NCBI RefSeq assembly: GCF_030316885.1
Contig: NZ_JASZYQ010000001.1
Span: 868,001-932,000 of the forward strand
Source: Variovorax jilinensis
GTDB taxonomy: Bacteria; Pseudomonadota; Gammaproteobacteria; Burkholderiales; Burkholderiaceae_C
DNA: 64,000 nucleotides
Direction: 5' to 3'
Both the position numbers and the translations under genes were made by a program. The notes beneath the pieces were generated by a model that worked only from the letters and a program-made list of their open reading frames with translations, had not been told where the DNA came from and ran no database searches. Below are positions 34,391 through 42,821 of the stretch, in pieces. Numbering within the stretch: the stretch's first letter is position 1; each line of letters begins with the position of its first letter.

Positions 34391-35938
34391 ATGGCTGCGA
34401 AAGCCCCCAACATCATCATGATCATGGCCGACGACGTCGGCATCTGGAACCTGAGCGCCTACCACCGCGGCATGATGGGCGGCAGCACGCCCAACATCGA
34501 CCGCCTCGCGAAGGAGGGCGCGCTGTTCACCGACTACTACGGCCAGCAGTCGTGCACCGCGGGCCGGGCCGCCTTCATCCTCGGACAGACGCCGTTCCGC
34601 ACCGGCCTGCTCAAGGTCGGCATGCCCGCCGCCAAGCAGGGCCTGCAGGACAAGGACCCGACCATCGCCGAGCTGCTCAAGCCGCTCGGCTACGCCACTG
34701 CGCAGATCGGCAAGAACCACCTGGGCGACCGCAACGAATACCTGCCCACCGTGCATGGCTTCGACGAGTTCTACGGCATCCTGTACCACCTCAACGCGAT
34801 GGAAGAGCCCTACGACGGCGAGTATCCGAAGGTGCCGGGCTTCCACGAGCAGTTCGGCCCGCGCAACGTCATCGAGTCCTTCGCCACCGACGTGGACGAC
34901 CCGACCGAAGAGCCGCGCTGGGGCCGCGTCGGCAAGCAGAAGATCAACGACTGCGGCCCGCTGCCGCCGCATCCGGGCATGGACCCGGCGGCCAAGTTCA
35001 ACATGGAGGACGTTGACGCCGAGCTGGTGCGCCGCTCGCTCGACTTCATCGATCGCTCGGTGAAGGCCGACAAGCCCTTCTTCCTGTGGCACAACTCCAC
35101 GCGCTGCCACGTCTGGACCCACCTGTCCGAGAAATGGAAGGACAAGAGCGGCTTCGGCCTCTATGCCGACGCGATGATGGAGCTCGACTGGATCGTCGGC
35201 GAGATCCTGAAGAAGCTCGATGACGAGGGCATCGCCGACAACACGATCGTGATGTTCACGAGCGACAACGGCGCCGAGATCTTCAGCTGGCCCGATGGCG
35301 GCAACCATCCGTTCCGCGGCGAGAAGGGCACCGTGTTCGAGGGCGGCTTCCGCGTCCCGATGCTGGCCAAGTGGCCCGGCGTGATCGAGCCCGGCACCAT
35401 CGTCAACGAGATCATGGCGGCCGAGGACTGGCTGCCGACGCTGGTCGCCGCAGCCGGCGAGCCCGAGGTCAAGGAGAAGCTCCTGACCGGCTACAAGGCC
35501 GGCGAGAAGACCTTCAAGAACCATCTCGACGGCTACAACTTCAAGCCCTTCTTCCAGGGCGGTTGCCAGGGCCCGGGCCCGCGCCACGAGTTCTTCTACT
35601 TCAGCGACAACGCCGACCTGATGGCGCTGCGCTACAACGCCTGGAAGGTGAGCTTCAAGACCATCGAGGGCAACCTCTTCAATGGCAAGCCCGACTCCAC
35701 CAACGTGCCGCTCGTGACCAACCTGCGCCAGGACCCGTGGGAGCGTTACCAGAGCGAAAGCCTCTTGTACGGCCGCTGGTGGGGCGAGAAGCTCTGGACC
35801 ATGATTCCCGCGGTGGGCATCGTCGGGCGCTTCCTCGGCACGTTCAAGGACTACCCGCCGAGCCAGGTCTCGGGCTCGCTGAGCGTGGAGAAGGCGCTGC
35901 AGCTGCTGCAGGAAGGCAGCCGAGGCAGCGGCACCTGA
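34391..35938 (+). CDS. Sulfatase (cytoplasmic arylsulfatase type)
   Basis: A 515-residue alkaline-phosphatase-superfamily enzyme. The N-terminal metal site is PNIIMIMADDVGIWN, and the sulfatase signature CTAGR starts at Cys55, the residue converted to formylglycine. Further motifs are KNHLGDRNEYLPT, a histidine-containing FFLWHNSTRCHVWTH, and VMFTSDNGAEIFSWPDGG with the second metal Asp/Asn pair. It starts at MAAKAP with no signal peptide, so it should act in the cytoplasm. It hydrolyses a sulfate ester (or a related phosphoester). The gene 35940 overlaps closely. The maturation enzyme is encoded at 42818. Confidence 0.92.
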   Translation: MAAKAPNIIMIMADDVGIWNLSAYHRGMMGGSTPNIDRLAKEGALFTDYYGQQSCTAGRAAFILGQTPFRTGLLKVGMPAAKQGLQDKDPTIAELLKPLGYATAQIGKNHLGDRNEYLPTVHGFDEFYGILYHLNAMEEPYDGEYPKVPGFHEQFGPRNVIESFATDVDDPTEEPRWGRVGKQKINDCGPLPPHPGMDPAAKFNMEDVDAELVRRSLDFIDRSVKADKPFFLWHNSTRCHVWTHLSEKWKDKSGFGLYADAMMELDWIVGEILKKLDDEGIADNTIVMFTSDNGAEIFSWPDGGNHPFRGEKGTVFEGGFRVPMLAKWPGVIEPGTIVNEIMAAEDWLPTLVAAAGEPEVKEKLLTGYKAGEKTFKNHLDGYNFKPFFQGGCQGPGPRHEFFYFSDNADLMALRYNAWKVSFKTIEGNLFNGKPDSTNVPLVTNLRQDPWERYQSESLLYGRWWGEKLWTMIPAVGIVGRFLGTFKDYPPSQVSGSLSVEKALQLLQEGSRGSGT

Positions 35939-35939
35939 G

Positions 35940-36500
35940 ATGGAACCTGCAGCAGCGCCGCCGCCAAAGCCGCCGTGGCGCCGTCGTGCGATCGACGAGG
36001 CGCTGGAGATCGGCGTCCTCACGGCCTACCTGTTCATCACGATCGGCGCCGTGAACGTCATGAAGGCCGCCGTGCTGCACGACCACGGCGTGCACGTGGC
36101 CTACTGGGGCGTGGCCATCGTCAAGGCAGCACTGCTCGCCAAGTTCGTGCTGCTGGGCAAGGCGCTCAAGGTCGGGGAGCACAACAAGAACAGCCCGCTG
36201 ATCTGGCCCACGCTGCACAAGGCCTTCGCCTTCCTGGTGCTGCTGTTCGTGCTGACCGTGCTCGAGGAGATCGTCACGGGCTGGTTCCACCATATGACGG
36301 TGGCCGAGTCGATGGCAGAGCTGTTCGGCATGCGACTGCCCGAGACGCTGGCCGGCGTGCTCGTGCTGCTGCTGGTGCTGATTCCGTACTTTGCATTCGA
36401 GATGCTGGCCGAGACGCTCGGCGAAGGAAGGCTGGTGCGGATGTTCCTCACCGATCGCCACGCCTTCCACGAAACGCGGCCCGGCGGTCCTCCGGCCTGA
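35940..36500 (+). CDS. Integral membrane protein, hypothetical
   Basis: A 186-residue protein whose ATG follows the sulfatase stop codon by one base, which implies co-translation. It has a basic cytoplasmic start (PPPKPPWRRRAIDEALE) and four likely helices: IGVLTAYLFITIGAVNVMK, VAYWGVAIVKAALLAKFVLLG, AFAFLVLLFVLTVLEEIVTG and LAGVLVLLLVLIPYFAFEML. The charged and His-rich loops (HDHGVH, GWFHHMT) lie between helices. No known family was recognised. The pairing with the sulfatase suggests a link to export or anchoring of its pathway, but this is inference. Confidence 0.7.
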   Translation: MEPAAAPPPKPPWRRRAIDEALEIGVLTAYLFITIGAVNVMKAAVLHDHGVHVAYWGVAIVKAALLAKFVLLGKALKVGEHNKNSPLIWPTLHKAFAFLVLLFVLTVLEEIVTGWFHHMTVAESMAELFGMRLPETLAGVLVLLLVLIPYFAFEMLAETLGEGRLVRMFLTDRHAFHETRPGGPPA

Positions 36501-36504
36501 GGGC

Positions 36505-36537
36505 GGGCCGCCCGAGCCGGGCCGCCCGAGCCGGGCG
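36505..36537. repeat. Tandem 14-bp GC-rich repeat, 2.3 copies
   Basis: Two exact copies of GGGCCGCCCGAGCC lie at 36505-36518 and 36519-36532, followed by GGGCG. The unit contains GGGC and GCCC stretches that can pair, so folded structures are possible. It sits in the 37-bp gap between two converging genes, where transcripts from both sides end. Confidence 0.6.
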
Positions 36538-36990
36538 CTACGGTGCCGGCACCACCTCGTAGTAGACGCCGCTGGAGCCGAAGTACGGCTTGTACCAGGT
36601 CGGTCCGGCCTGGTAGTAGTTGACGCCGTTGACCACCATGCTGCGCGCGCCGCCCGGCAGGGCCGCGATCTGGGTGCCGATGGGCATGCTGCCCTGGACC
36701 ACGTAGGCCGGCGGCGGCTGCACGATCACGGCCGGCTGCTGCACCACCACGGTGGCGGGCCGGCTTGCATCGGCAATCGCCGCGCCCACGGCCATGCCCG
36801 CGACCGCGCCCACGGCGGCGCCGCAGCCATAGCAGCCCGAGGGCCGGTAGTAGGGGTGGTAGCCGCCGACCGCGACCGCGCCGCCGCGCCAGCCACCCGC
36901 GGCCGCGACCCAGGCGTTGGCGTTCGCGAGCGGAACGAGTGCGCCAGCCATGACGGCGGCGCCGAGGGCGAGGGACTTGAAATGCTTCAT
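36538..36990 (-). CDS. Small secreted protein, Gly/Tyr-rich, paired with DUF2092 protein (copy 1)
   Basis: A 150-residue protein with a signal peptide (MKHFKSLALGAAVMAGALVPLANANA). The mature start is Gly/Tyr-rich (GGWRGGAVAVGGYHPYYRPSGCYGCGAA), then a glycine-zipper-like hydrophobic stretch (AVGAVAGMAVGAAIADAS) and a C-terminal domain: MVVNGVNYYQAGPTWYKPYFGSSGVYYEVV. The last 40 residues closely match the end of the protein at 45410. It starts 20 bp after the DUF2092 gene 37011, with which it forms a repeated two-gene module. No known function. Confidence 0.8.
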   Translation of the reverse strand: MKHFKSLALGAAVMAGALVPLANANAWVAAAGGWRGGAVAVGGYHPYYRPSGCYGCGAAVGAVAGMAVGAAIADASRPATVVVQQPAVIVQPPPAYVVQGSMPIGTQIAALPGGARSMVVNGVNYYQAGPTWYKPYFGSSGVYYEVVPAP

Positions 36991-37010
36991 GGCATGGCTC
37001 CTGGTCGCGG

Positions 37011-37811
37011 TCACTTGGAGGGACCCATTGGCTTGAAATCGAGCTTTACGGCGCCCGGCGGGATCGCGGCGACGAAGGTCTTGGCGGGCACCGGCGCATC
37101 GAGCTTCCAGTCCGAGAACTCGGCCGTGAAGGTCGGCTGGCGATCGCCCGTGCGGTAGGAGATGACCATCAGGCGCGGCAGCCTGTCGGCCGAGCCGATC
37201 CAGACCTCCCAGTCGAGCCCCGGTGCCGTGAAGGCCAGGTGCTCGGTCTTGACGCCGCCGACGGTCGACTGCCCGACCCAGAAGGCGCTGGTGAAGTCCT
37301 TCGTGAGGAATGCGTAGGGATCGGTCACGAGCAGATCCAGGAAAGGCGCCGTGGCGTCGGAGCCCGGCTGCACGCTCTTCATCAGCGCCTCGACTGCACT
37401 GCCCGCGGCAGCCTGCCGTGTATAGAACCTGCGGTCGGCGCCGATCACGGTCACGTTCTTGCCGTCGTAGTAGCTGTCGCTCGGGAACAGGTCGCCGCGG
37501 GCCTCGACGAACAGCTTGTCGGGCCGCTGCATCACCACGCGCGACGAGGCGAACAGGCTCACGTACTGGCCGTTGGGCGCGGGCGTCGGCACGATGCCGC
37601 GCACCTTGAAGCTCAGGGTCTTGGCACCCGCGAGCCTGTCGCTCATGCCCTTGAGCAGAGCCAGCGCGCGCTCGTCCTTCACGGGAGCGGCGGCGGTTGC
37701 GGGCTTGGAGGCGTCCTGTGCCCATGCAATCCGGTCGGCGCCCAGCAGCGCGGTGGCCACGAGCAGCGTGATCCCGGCCTGGCGGCCGAATCGGTGAAGG
37801 GGAAGTTTCAT
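37011..37811 (-). CDS. DUF2092 domain-containing periplasmic protein (copy 1)
   Basis: A 266-residue protein with a signal peptide (LLVATALLGADRIAWAQ). The DUF2092 domain follows: ERALALLKGMSDRLAGAKTLSFKVRG, VVMQRPDKLFVEARGD, FPSDSYYDGKNVTVIGADRRFYT, PFLDLLVTDPYAFLTKDF and ADRLPRLMVISYRTGDRQP. The fold is likely a LolA-like beta structure, which suggests lipid or lipoprotein binding, although this is inferred. It has a full-length paralogue at 46036, and each copy is followed by a small Tyr-rich secreted protein. It follows gene 37855 with 43 bp between. Confidence 0.88.
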   Translation of the reverse strand: MKLPLHRFGRQAGITLLVATALLGADRIAWAQDASKPATAAAPVKDERALALLKGMSDRLAGAKTLSFKVRGIVPTPAPNGQYVSLFASSRVVMQRPDKLFVEARGDLFPSDSYYDGKNVTVIGADRRFYTRQAAAGSAVEALMKSVQPGSDATAPFLDLLVTDPYAFLTKDFTSAFWVGQSTVGGVKTEHLAFTAPGLDWEVWIGSADRLPRLMVISYRTGDRQPTFTAEFSDWKLDAPVPAKTFVAAIPPGAVKLDFKPMGPSK

Positions 37812-37854
37812 TGGAGATGCTCCATAAGGGAATCCATGGGACGAGGGCGCGCGC

Positions 37855-38292
37855 TCAGCGCAGCTTACCCTCGGTGCGCTGCCGCGAGAAGACCACGTCG
37901 AAGGTCTGCTTCGCGACGGCCTGGTAGTACTCGCCGACCAGCCGATCGCTCGCGGGGTCGTAGCGCAGCGCATAGGTCGAGCCACCATATCCGCCGGCCT
38001 GCAGTTCGAAGGCCGCGCGCACGCTGCCGCCCTCCTGCACCGCCTGCGCCTTCGCGAAGGGCAGGGGGTTCGGGTTGAAGTACGAGGCGGTGAGCTCGCC
38101 GTTCCTGCCGGCCTCTCGGATCAGGATGATGTAGTTGCCGTCGCTGCGCTTCCATGCACCCACCAGGGCCTCGAGGCCGGCCTTGGCCGGCCCGGTGCCG
38201 GAGCCCGTGCCCTGTGCGAAGGCCGGGCCCGCGCCGGCGAGCAGTCCCGCGAGCAGCAGGCCGAGGCCTGTCGATGTCCATGGCTGGCGCAT
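37855..38292 (-). CDS. Secreted protein, hypothetical, coupled to sulfatase 2
   Basis: A 145-residue protein with a signal peptide (GLGLLLAGLLAGAGPAFAQ). The mature part has LVGAWKRSDGNYIILIREAGRNGELTASYFNPNPLPF and TYALRYDPASDRLVGEYYQAVAKQTFDVVFSRQ, which looks like a small beta-barrel (lipocalin-like) protein with a lone domain. Its start codon overlaps the stop codon of sulfatase 2 by one base (TGATG), so the two are translated together. Binding of a sulfatase substrate or product is one idea; nothing direct supports it. Confidence 0.75.
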   Translation of the reverse strand: MRQPWTSTGLGLLLAGLLAGAGPAFAQGTGSGTGPAKAGLEALVGAWKRSDGNYIILIREAGRNGELTASYFNPNPLPFAKAQAVQEGGSVRAAFELQAGGYGGSTYALRYDPASDRLVGEYYQAVAKQTFDVVFSRQRTEGKLR

Positions 38293-40757
38293 CAGTCGCG
38301 GGCCTTGGCGACCATGTGCTCGGTCTGGCGCTGCTCCTCGGCCGTCAACTGCGACTTGCCCAGGGTGACGACGAGCTTGTTGATCTTGCCGTTGAAGGCG
38401 AAGGGGAGGGTGTAGTCCTTGGCGTTCAGCTCGGTATACAGGTCGGTGCCCACGTCGAAGGTCTCGTCGGACACCTGCAGGAAGGCGATGGAGTTGGGCT
38501 GCTTGCCGGTGGCCACCACCTTGCCATCGACCTTGAGCACCCCGCTGCCGCCCTTGGCAATGCCGGGGCCGTCGTAGGTGTAGTCGAACTCGATCGTGTG
38601 CTTGCCGGGCGACAGCGCCTCCTGGCCGACCCAGCGGTAGTGCGCGAGGATCAGCATGTTGTAGTCGAAGATGGGCTTGCCATCGACGATGTACAGGCCC
38701 CATCCGCCCCATCGACCACCCAGCGTGGCGAGCACGCCCTTGCCGCCGCCCTGCGGGATGTCGACGTCGGCCGTGATGTTGTACGACTTGCCCAGGATGT
38801 TCGGCGCGTTGGCGACCGGAATGCCGGGGTTCATGCCGGTGTAGGTGAACACCGAACGGCCCGCGGTCGTGCTCGGACGGGGCTCGACCGCGCGCGCGAA
38901 CGAGCGGTTGTCCAGCGGCAGCACCTGGTACTTGGCGGCTTCCTGCACGAACAGGGCCTGCATCTCCTTGAGCTTGTCCGGCATCGCTGCCGCGAGGTCG
39001 TTGGCCTGCGAGTAGTCCTCCTTGATGTTGTAGAGCTCCCACTTGTAGTCGGCGATCGGAGGCAGCGGTGCATTCAGGATCCAGGGGCCGTGCGGCGGCG
39101 TCGTGTTGGCGTACCAGCCGTCGCTGTAGATACCGCGGTTGGCGATCATCTCGAAGTACTGCGTCTTGCGCGTCGAGGCGACGTTGGCATTGGCCTTGTC
39201 CCACGTGTAGGCCATGCTGGTGCCTTCGATCGGCTTCTGCCTGATGCCGTTGACCATCTCGGGGGCCTTGATGCCGGTGGCTTCGAGAATGGTCGGCACG
39301 ATGTCGATCACGTGGTGGAACTGCGTTCGGATGCCGCCAGCATCCTTGATGCGGTTGGGCCACGAGATGGCGAGGCCCTGGCGCGTGCCGCCGAAGTGCG
39401 AGCCGATCTGCTTGGTCCACTTGAAGGGTGTGTCGAAGGCCCAGGACCATGCCACCGCCATGTGCGGATAGGTCGCGGCCGACCCCCAGGCCTCGTAGAA
39501 CTTCAGCTGCTCGGCCACCGGGAAATCGAGGATGCCGTTGTACGAGGTCCACTGGTTCGGGGTGCCGCTCAACGTGCCCTCGGGGCTGGTGCCGTTGTCG
39601 CCGACGATGTAGATGATCAGCGTGTTGTCGAGCTGGCCCATGTCCTCGACCTGCTGGATCACGCGCCCGATCTCGAAGTCGGTGTAGGCCGCGTAGCCCG
39701 CGAACACCTCGGCCTGGCGCGCGAACAGCTTCTTCTGGTCGGCGCTGAGGCTTTCCCACTTCGGCAGGCTGTCGGGCCAGTCGGTGAGCTTGGCGTTCTC
39801 CGGTATCACACCCAACCGCTTCTGGTTGGCGAAGATTTCCTCGCGCAAGGCATTCCAGCCCTTGTCGAACTTGCCCTTGAACGGGGCCACGAATTCAGGC
39901 TTGGGGTTGTGTGGCGAATGGGTGCCGCCCGGCGCGTAGTAGACGAACCATGGCGAGGCGGGGGCCTCGGCCTTGACGCTCTGCATGTAGTTGATCGCCT
40001 CGTCCGCCATGTCGGTGATCAGGTTGTAGCCCTGCTTTCCGATCCACGGGAAGATCTGCCGGTTGTTCTGGAACAGGTACGGGGTCCACTGGTCGGTCTC
40101 GCCGCCCTGGAAGCCGTAGAAATAGTCGAAGCCCATGCCCGAAGGCCACTGGTCGAAGGGGCCGGCCTTGCTGTACTGGAAGTCCGGCGTGTTGTGGTTC
40201 TTGCCGAACCACGAGGTGGCATAGCCGTTGCCCTTGAGCAGGGCGCCGATGGTCGCGTTGTCGGGGCCGATGATCGAGTCGTAGCCCGGGAAGCCGGTAG
40301 ACAGCTCGGTGATGACGCCGAAGCCCACCGAATGATGGTTGCGTCCGGTGAGCAGCGCGGCCCGCGTGGGGGAGCACAGTGCCGTGGAGTTGAACTGCGT
40401 ATAGCGCAGGCCGGCCTTGGCCACGCGGTCGAGTGCCGGTGTGGGCACCACGCCGCCGAAGGTGCCGCTGACGCCATAGCCCTGGTCGTCCGTCATGATC
40501 AGCAGCACGTTGGGCGCCCCCTTGGGCGGCACGACGCGCGGCGCCCAGAAGGTCTTGGACCCCGCGAGCGTGTCCTTGATGACGCCGCCGAAGGGAAACT
40601 CGGGTGCCGGGATCTGATTGCCGGGAATCGTCATGGTCGCGCTCGGCTGGCCGAGGTCGCCGGTGATGACTTGCGCACCGGCAGGCACCGTGACCAGCGC
40701 CGCGGCGAGCACCGCGGCCTGCACGCCGCCCAGTGGGAACATTCGAACTTTTTTCAT
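38292..40757 (-). CDS. Arylsulfatase, exported
   Basis: An 821-residue protein with a signal peptide (VQAAVLAAALVTVPAGAQ). The catalytic domain has PNVLLIMTDDQGYG, the classical signature CSPTRAALLTGRNHH with Cys128, GKNHNTPDF, and YIVGDNGTSPEGTL. A long C-terminal beta-rich part from about residue 600 (PNILGKSYNITADVDIPQ, HTIEFDYTYDGPGIAKGG) is typical of large secreted arylsulfatases. Cys128 must be turned to formylglycine before export; the FGE at 42818 is a fitting partner. GGAGG precedes the ATG. Substrate in the periplasm is unknown. Confidence 0.93.
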   Translation of the reverse strand: MKKVRMFPLGGVQAAVLAAALVTVPAGAQVITGDLGQPSATMTIPGNQIPAPEFPFGGVIKDTLAGSKTFWAPRVVPPKGAPNVLLIMTDDQGYGVSGTFGGVVPTPALDRVAKAGLRYTQFNSTALCSPTRAALLTGRNHHSVGFGVITELSTGFPGYDSIIGPDNATIGALLKGNGYATSWFGKNHNTPDFQYSKAGPFDQWPSGMGFDYFYGFQGGETDQWTPYLFQNNRQIFPWIGKQGYNLITDMADEAINYMQSVKAEAPASPWFVYYAPGGTHSPHNPKPEFVAPFKGKFDKGWNALREEIFANQKRLGVIPENAKLTDWPDSLPKWESLSADQKKLFARQAEVFAGYAAYTDFEIGRVIQQVEDMGQLDNTLIIYIVGDNGTSPEGTLSGTPNQWTSYNGILDFPVAEQLKFYEAWGSAATYPHMAVAWSWAFDTPFKWTKQIGSHFGGTRQGLAISWPNRIKDAGGIRTQFHHVIDIVPTILEATGIKAPEMVNGIRQKPIEGTSMAYTWDKANANVASTRKTQYFEMIANRGIYSDGWYANTTPPHGPWILNAPLPPIADYKWELYNIKEDYSQANDLAAAMPDKLKEMQALFVQEAAKYQVLPLDNRSFARAVEPRPSTTAGRSVFTYTGMNPGIPVANAPNILGKSYNITADVDIPQGGGKGVLATLGGRWGGWGLYIVDGKPIFDYNMLILAHYRWVGQEALSPGKHTIEFDYTYDGPGIAKGGSGVLKVDGKVVATGKQPNSIAFLQVSDETFDVGTDLYTELNAKDYTLPFAFNGKINKLVVTLGKSQLTAEEQRQTEHMVAKARD

Positions 40758-40825
40758 TCGACCTCCATCGATTGTTGAAGTTGACCAGGGAAAAAGCGGT
40801 GTTTTGGAATGACTCGCCATCGGGT

Positions 40826-41251
40826 TCACGGCGGCGGCCGGCCCTTGACTGCGCGCTCGATCGCGTCGAGCAGGTCGGCGCTGCGAAACGGCTTCGCGAG
40901 GTAACCGGTGGCGCCGCGGCGCATCGCCTCCTCTCGCAGATCGATGGAATCGTGGGCCGTGACGACGATCGTGGGCGGCTTGAAGCCGCGCGTGCGCAAC
41001 TCGCTCAGAAGGTCGAGCCCGGACATGCCCGGCAGCTTGTAGTCGCTTACCAGGCAGGCCGCGAAGGCGGCCCGGCCGTCGGCCAGGAGCGCCTCGGCCG
41101 AGGCATAGGCCTCGGTCTTGAAGCCGGCCGCGTTGAGCAGCCGCTGGATCGCCTGGCGCATGCTGTCGTCGTCGTCCACCACGAGGATCACACCGGTGAG
41201 GGACAGTGGCATGGTGGGCGATCGTTCTTCGGCCGTGGGAGCTTCGTTCAT
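40826..41251 (-). CDS. Stand-alone response regulator receiver protein
   Basis: A 141-residue protein made of a single CheY-like receiver domain. VILVVDDDDSMRQAIQRLL holds the acidic pocket, Asp70 in CLVSDYKLPGMSG is the phosphorylation site, and VVTAHDS and GYLAKPF supply Thr and Lys. It resembles the FixJ receiver but lacks an output domain. Its ATG overlaps the stop codon of the HAD gene by 4 bp (ATGA), so start at 41251 is preferred over ATG 41212. It might act as a phosphate sink or partner to the sensor kinase at 49154. Confidence 0.9.
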   Translation of the reverse strand: MNEAPTAEERSPTMPLSLTGVILVVDDDDSMRQAIQRLLNAAGFKTEAYASAEALLADGRAAFAACLVSDYKLPGMSGLDLLSELRTRGFKPPTIVVTAHDSIDLREEAMRRGATGYLAKPFRSADLLDAIERAVKGRPPP

Positions 41252-42309
41252 TCCCAGGCGAAGATCCGCTTCCAATCGTTCTTCATGCTGATCACCACCC
41301 AGTCGCGCTTCTTCGCCTCGGCGCCGAGGGCGTCGGTGAAGGTGCCGACCTTCGACCTGGGACCGTAGGCGTACTCGCGCGCTGCGTCGTCGTGATGAAC
41401 CAGCACCATGAGCCGCGCGCCCTCGCCGGCCTGCACGTATTCGAGCATCTGCTGGTCGCCGACCGAATTGCCAAAGGCCGCCACCGGCCGGCGGCCGATC
41501 ATCTGGTGGATCGCGATCGGCTTGCCGGCCTTGTCGTCCACGTAGAGCATCTTGTGGGTCTTGGTCAGCACGGCCCGGCCGTCCTTCGTGTAGCCGAAGG
41601 AGGTGTCGGCGGCCGAGCCGATCACCTGCTCGGGCGGAATGCCGTAGACCTTCTCGGCGTACTCGCGCACGAAGTCCTGGCCTCCGCCGGTGGCGAAATA
41701 GGTCTTGTAGCCATTCGCGCGCATGTACTGCATCACCTCGAGCATCGGCTGGAACACGAGCTCGGTGTAGGGCCGCTTGAAGCGCGGGTGCTTCGCACTT
41801 GCGAGCCAGTCGCCAACGATCTTGCGGAACTCGTCCACCGTCATGCCGCTGTGCGTGAGCGCGGCCGCGACCTTGAGAAGGTCCTCGTTGGTCAGCTTCG
41901 CGATCGCCGCCTGGTTGCCCGACATGATCGTCTTGAAGGGCTCCACAAGCTTGAGCCGGGGGTGCTTGTCGAGCTCGATCGCCACGCGGTCGAAGGCGAA
42001 CATGGCCTCGGCGTAGTTGGGCTGCTCGACCCAGGTCGTGCCGTCCTGGTCGAATGTGACGATGCGCGCCTCGGGCGCCACGAACTTCGGGCTCGCCTTG
42101 TCGGTCGTCTCCTTGACGAAGGCGACGATCGCGCGCTTCGCGGCACCGTCGTTCCACGAGGGCAGCGGATCGGTCTGGGCCCGTGCGAGCGGGGCCACGA
42201 ACACCAAGAGCGCGCCGAGCGCCCAGCCGCTCAGCCGGCGGCGAACGACCGCGCGCATCGGTGCTGCGGCGCAGGCACTGCGGCTGGGATGGCGGTCGTG
42301 CGCTTGCAT
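41248..42309 (-). CDS. HAD family hydrolase, exported
   Basis: A 353-residue protein with an N-terminal signal or anchor helix (LSGWALGALLVFVAPLARAQ). HAD motif I is VTFDQDGTTW with Asp87 and Asp89, motif II/III regions are TYFATGGGQDF and TKTHKMLYVDDKAGKP, and motif IV is AFGNSVGDQQML. This set resembles phosphoserine-phosphatase-like HAD phosphohydrolases with a large cap (NEDLLKVAAALTHSGMTVDEF). Periplasmic action is likely if the helix is cleaved. It is first in a coupled pair with the receiver gene, and a TTGCCC-type element lies 90 bp upstream of the start. Start at ATG 42309. Confidence 0.87.
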   Translation of the reverse strand: MQAHDRHPSRSACAAAPMRAVVRRRLSGWALGALLVFVAPLARAQTDPLPSWNDGAAKRAIVAFVKETTDKASPKFVAPEARIVTFDQDGTTWVEQPNYAEAMFAFDRVAIELDKHPRLKLVEPFKTIMSGNQAAIAKLTNEDLLKVAAALTHSGMTVDEFRKIVGDWLASAKHPRFKRPYTELVFQPMLEVMQYMRANGYKTYFATGGGQDFVREYAEKVYGIPPEQVIGSAADTSFGYTKDGRAVLTKTHKMLYVDDKAGKPIAIHQMIGRRPVAAFGNSVGDQQMLEYVQAGEGARLMVLVHHDDAAREYAYGPRSKVGTFTDALGAEAKKRDWVVISMKNDWKRIFAWE

Positions 42310-42399
42310 GGCTTGGTCTGGTCGTGAGTTGCGCCGAGGATGTGTGCAGATCATTGCGCGCGGACCCCTGCAATGAAACCGGGTCGAAGGGCAGAACCG

Positions 42400-42415
42400 T
42401 TGCCCGAAAGGGAAG
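42400..42415. promoter_or_regulatory. Element TTGCCC-GAAA-GGGAAG upstream of HAD hydrolase gene
   Basis: An imperfect palindrome (4 of 6 arm bases pair) 90 bp before the HAD start codon on the minus strand. It is almost identical to the element at 47005, including the flanking GC after the second arm. This near identity between two sites, rather than perfect symmetry, is the reason to count it as a regulatory element. Confidence 0.5.
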
Positions 42416-42431
42416 CGCGCGCGATGGCGAC

Positions 42432-42821
42432 TCAGGGCTCCTGGCGCGCGCTGTGAATCAGCAGCGCCGCAAGCACCGCATGCAGCACGACCGCAGGCCA
42501 CAGCAGCGGCCCGGCTGGCCCGTGTGCGAAGCCCAGCCACGCGAGGTACAGCGCCGCCGCGGCGTTGTAGGCCAGCATGGCACGCGTGCCGTTGGAGGCG
42601 ATGAACGAGGCGCGGCGGCCCGGCCAGCAGGACCAGCCGAGCATCGCGAGTGCGATGCCGCACAACCTTGCAATGGCCAGCGTCACGCCTGCGGATGCGG
42701 CGCCAAGCAGCAGGGCGATCACGAGCGCGGGCACCAGCAGCAGCGCGAGGCCGGTGGTGATCTCGATGATCGAGGCCACCGCGAGGATCGTGGCAAGCCG
42801 GCCGCGCGGGGTGCGCGTCAT
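42432..42821 (-). CDS. Small integral membrane protein, hypothetical
   Basis: A 129-residue protein with four hydrophobic helices: LATILAVASIIEITTGLALLLV, LVIALLLGAASAGVTLAIARLCGIALAML, AMLAYNAAAALYLAWLGFA and LLWPAVVLHAVLAALLIHSA. The arrangement resembles small four-helix membrane proteins seen near other envelope genes, with no known function. The ATG overlaps the FGE stop by 4 bp (ATGA), so the two are coupled. A gap of 122 bp then separates it from the HAD gene, and this gap holds the TTGCCC-type element. Confidence 0.75.
   Translation of the reverse strand: MTRTPRGRLATILAVASIIEITTGLALLLVPALVIALLLGAASAGVTLAIARLCGIALAMLGWSCWPGRRASFIASNGTRAMLAYNAAAALYLAWLGFAHGPAGPLLWPAVVLHAVLAALLIHSARQEP

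Noticed and set aside
38154..40778. An 874-codon plus-strand frame opposite sulfatase 2
   Set aside because: The minus strand encodes an unmistakable sulfatase with signal peptide and signature Cys; the plus frame has no recognisable motif.
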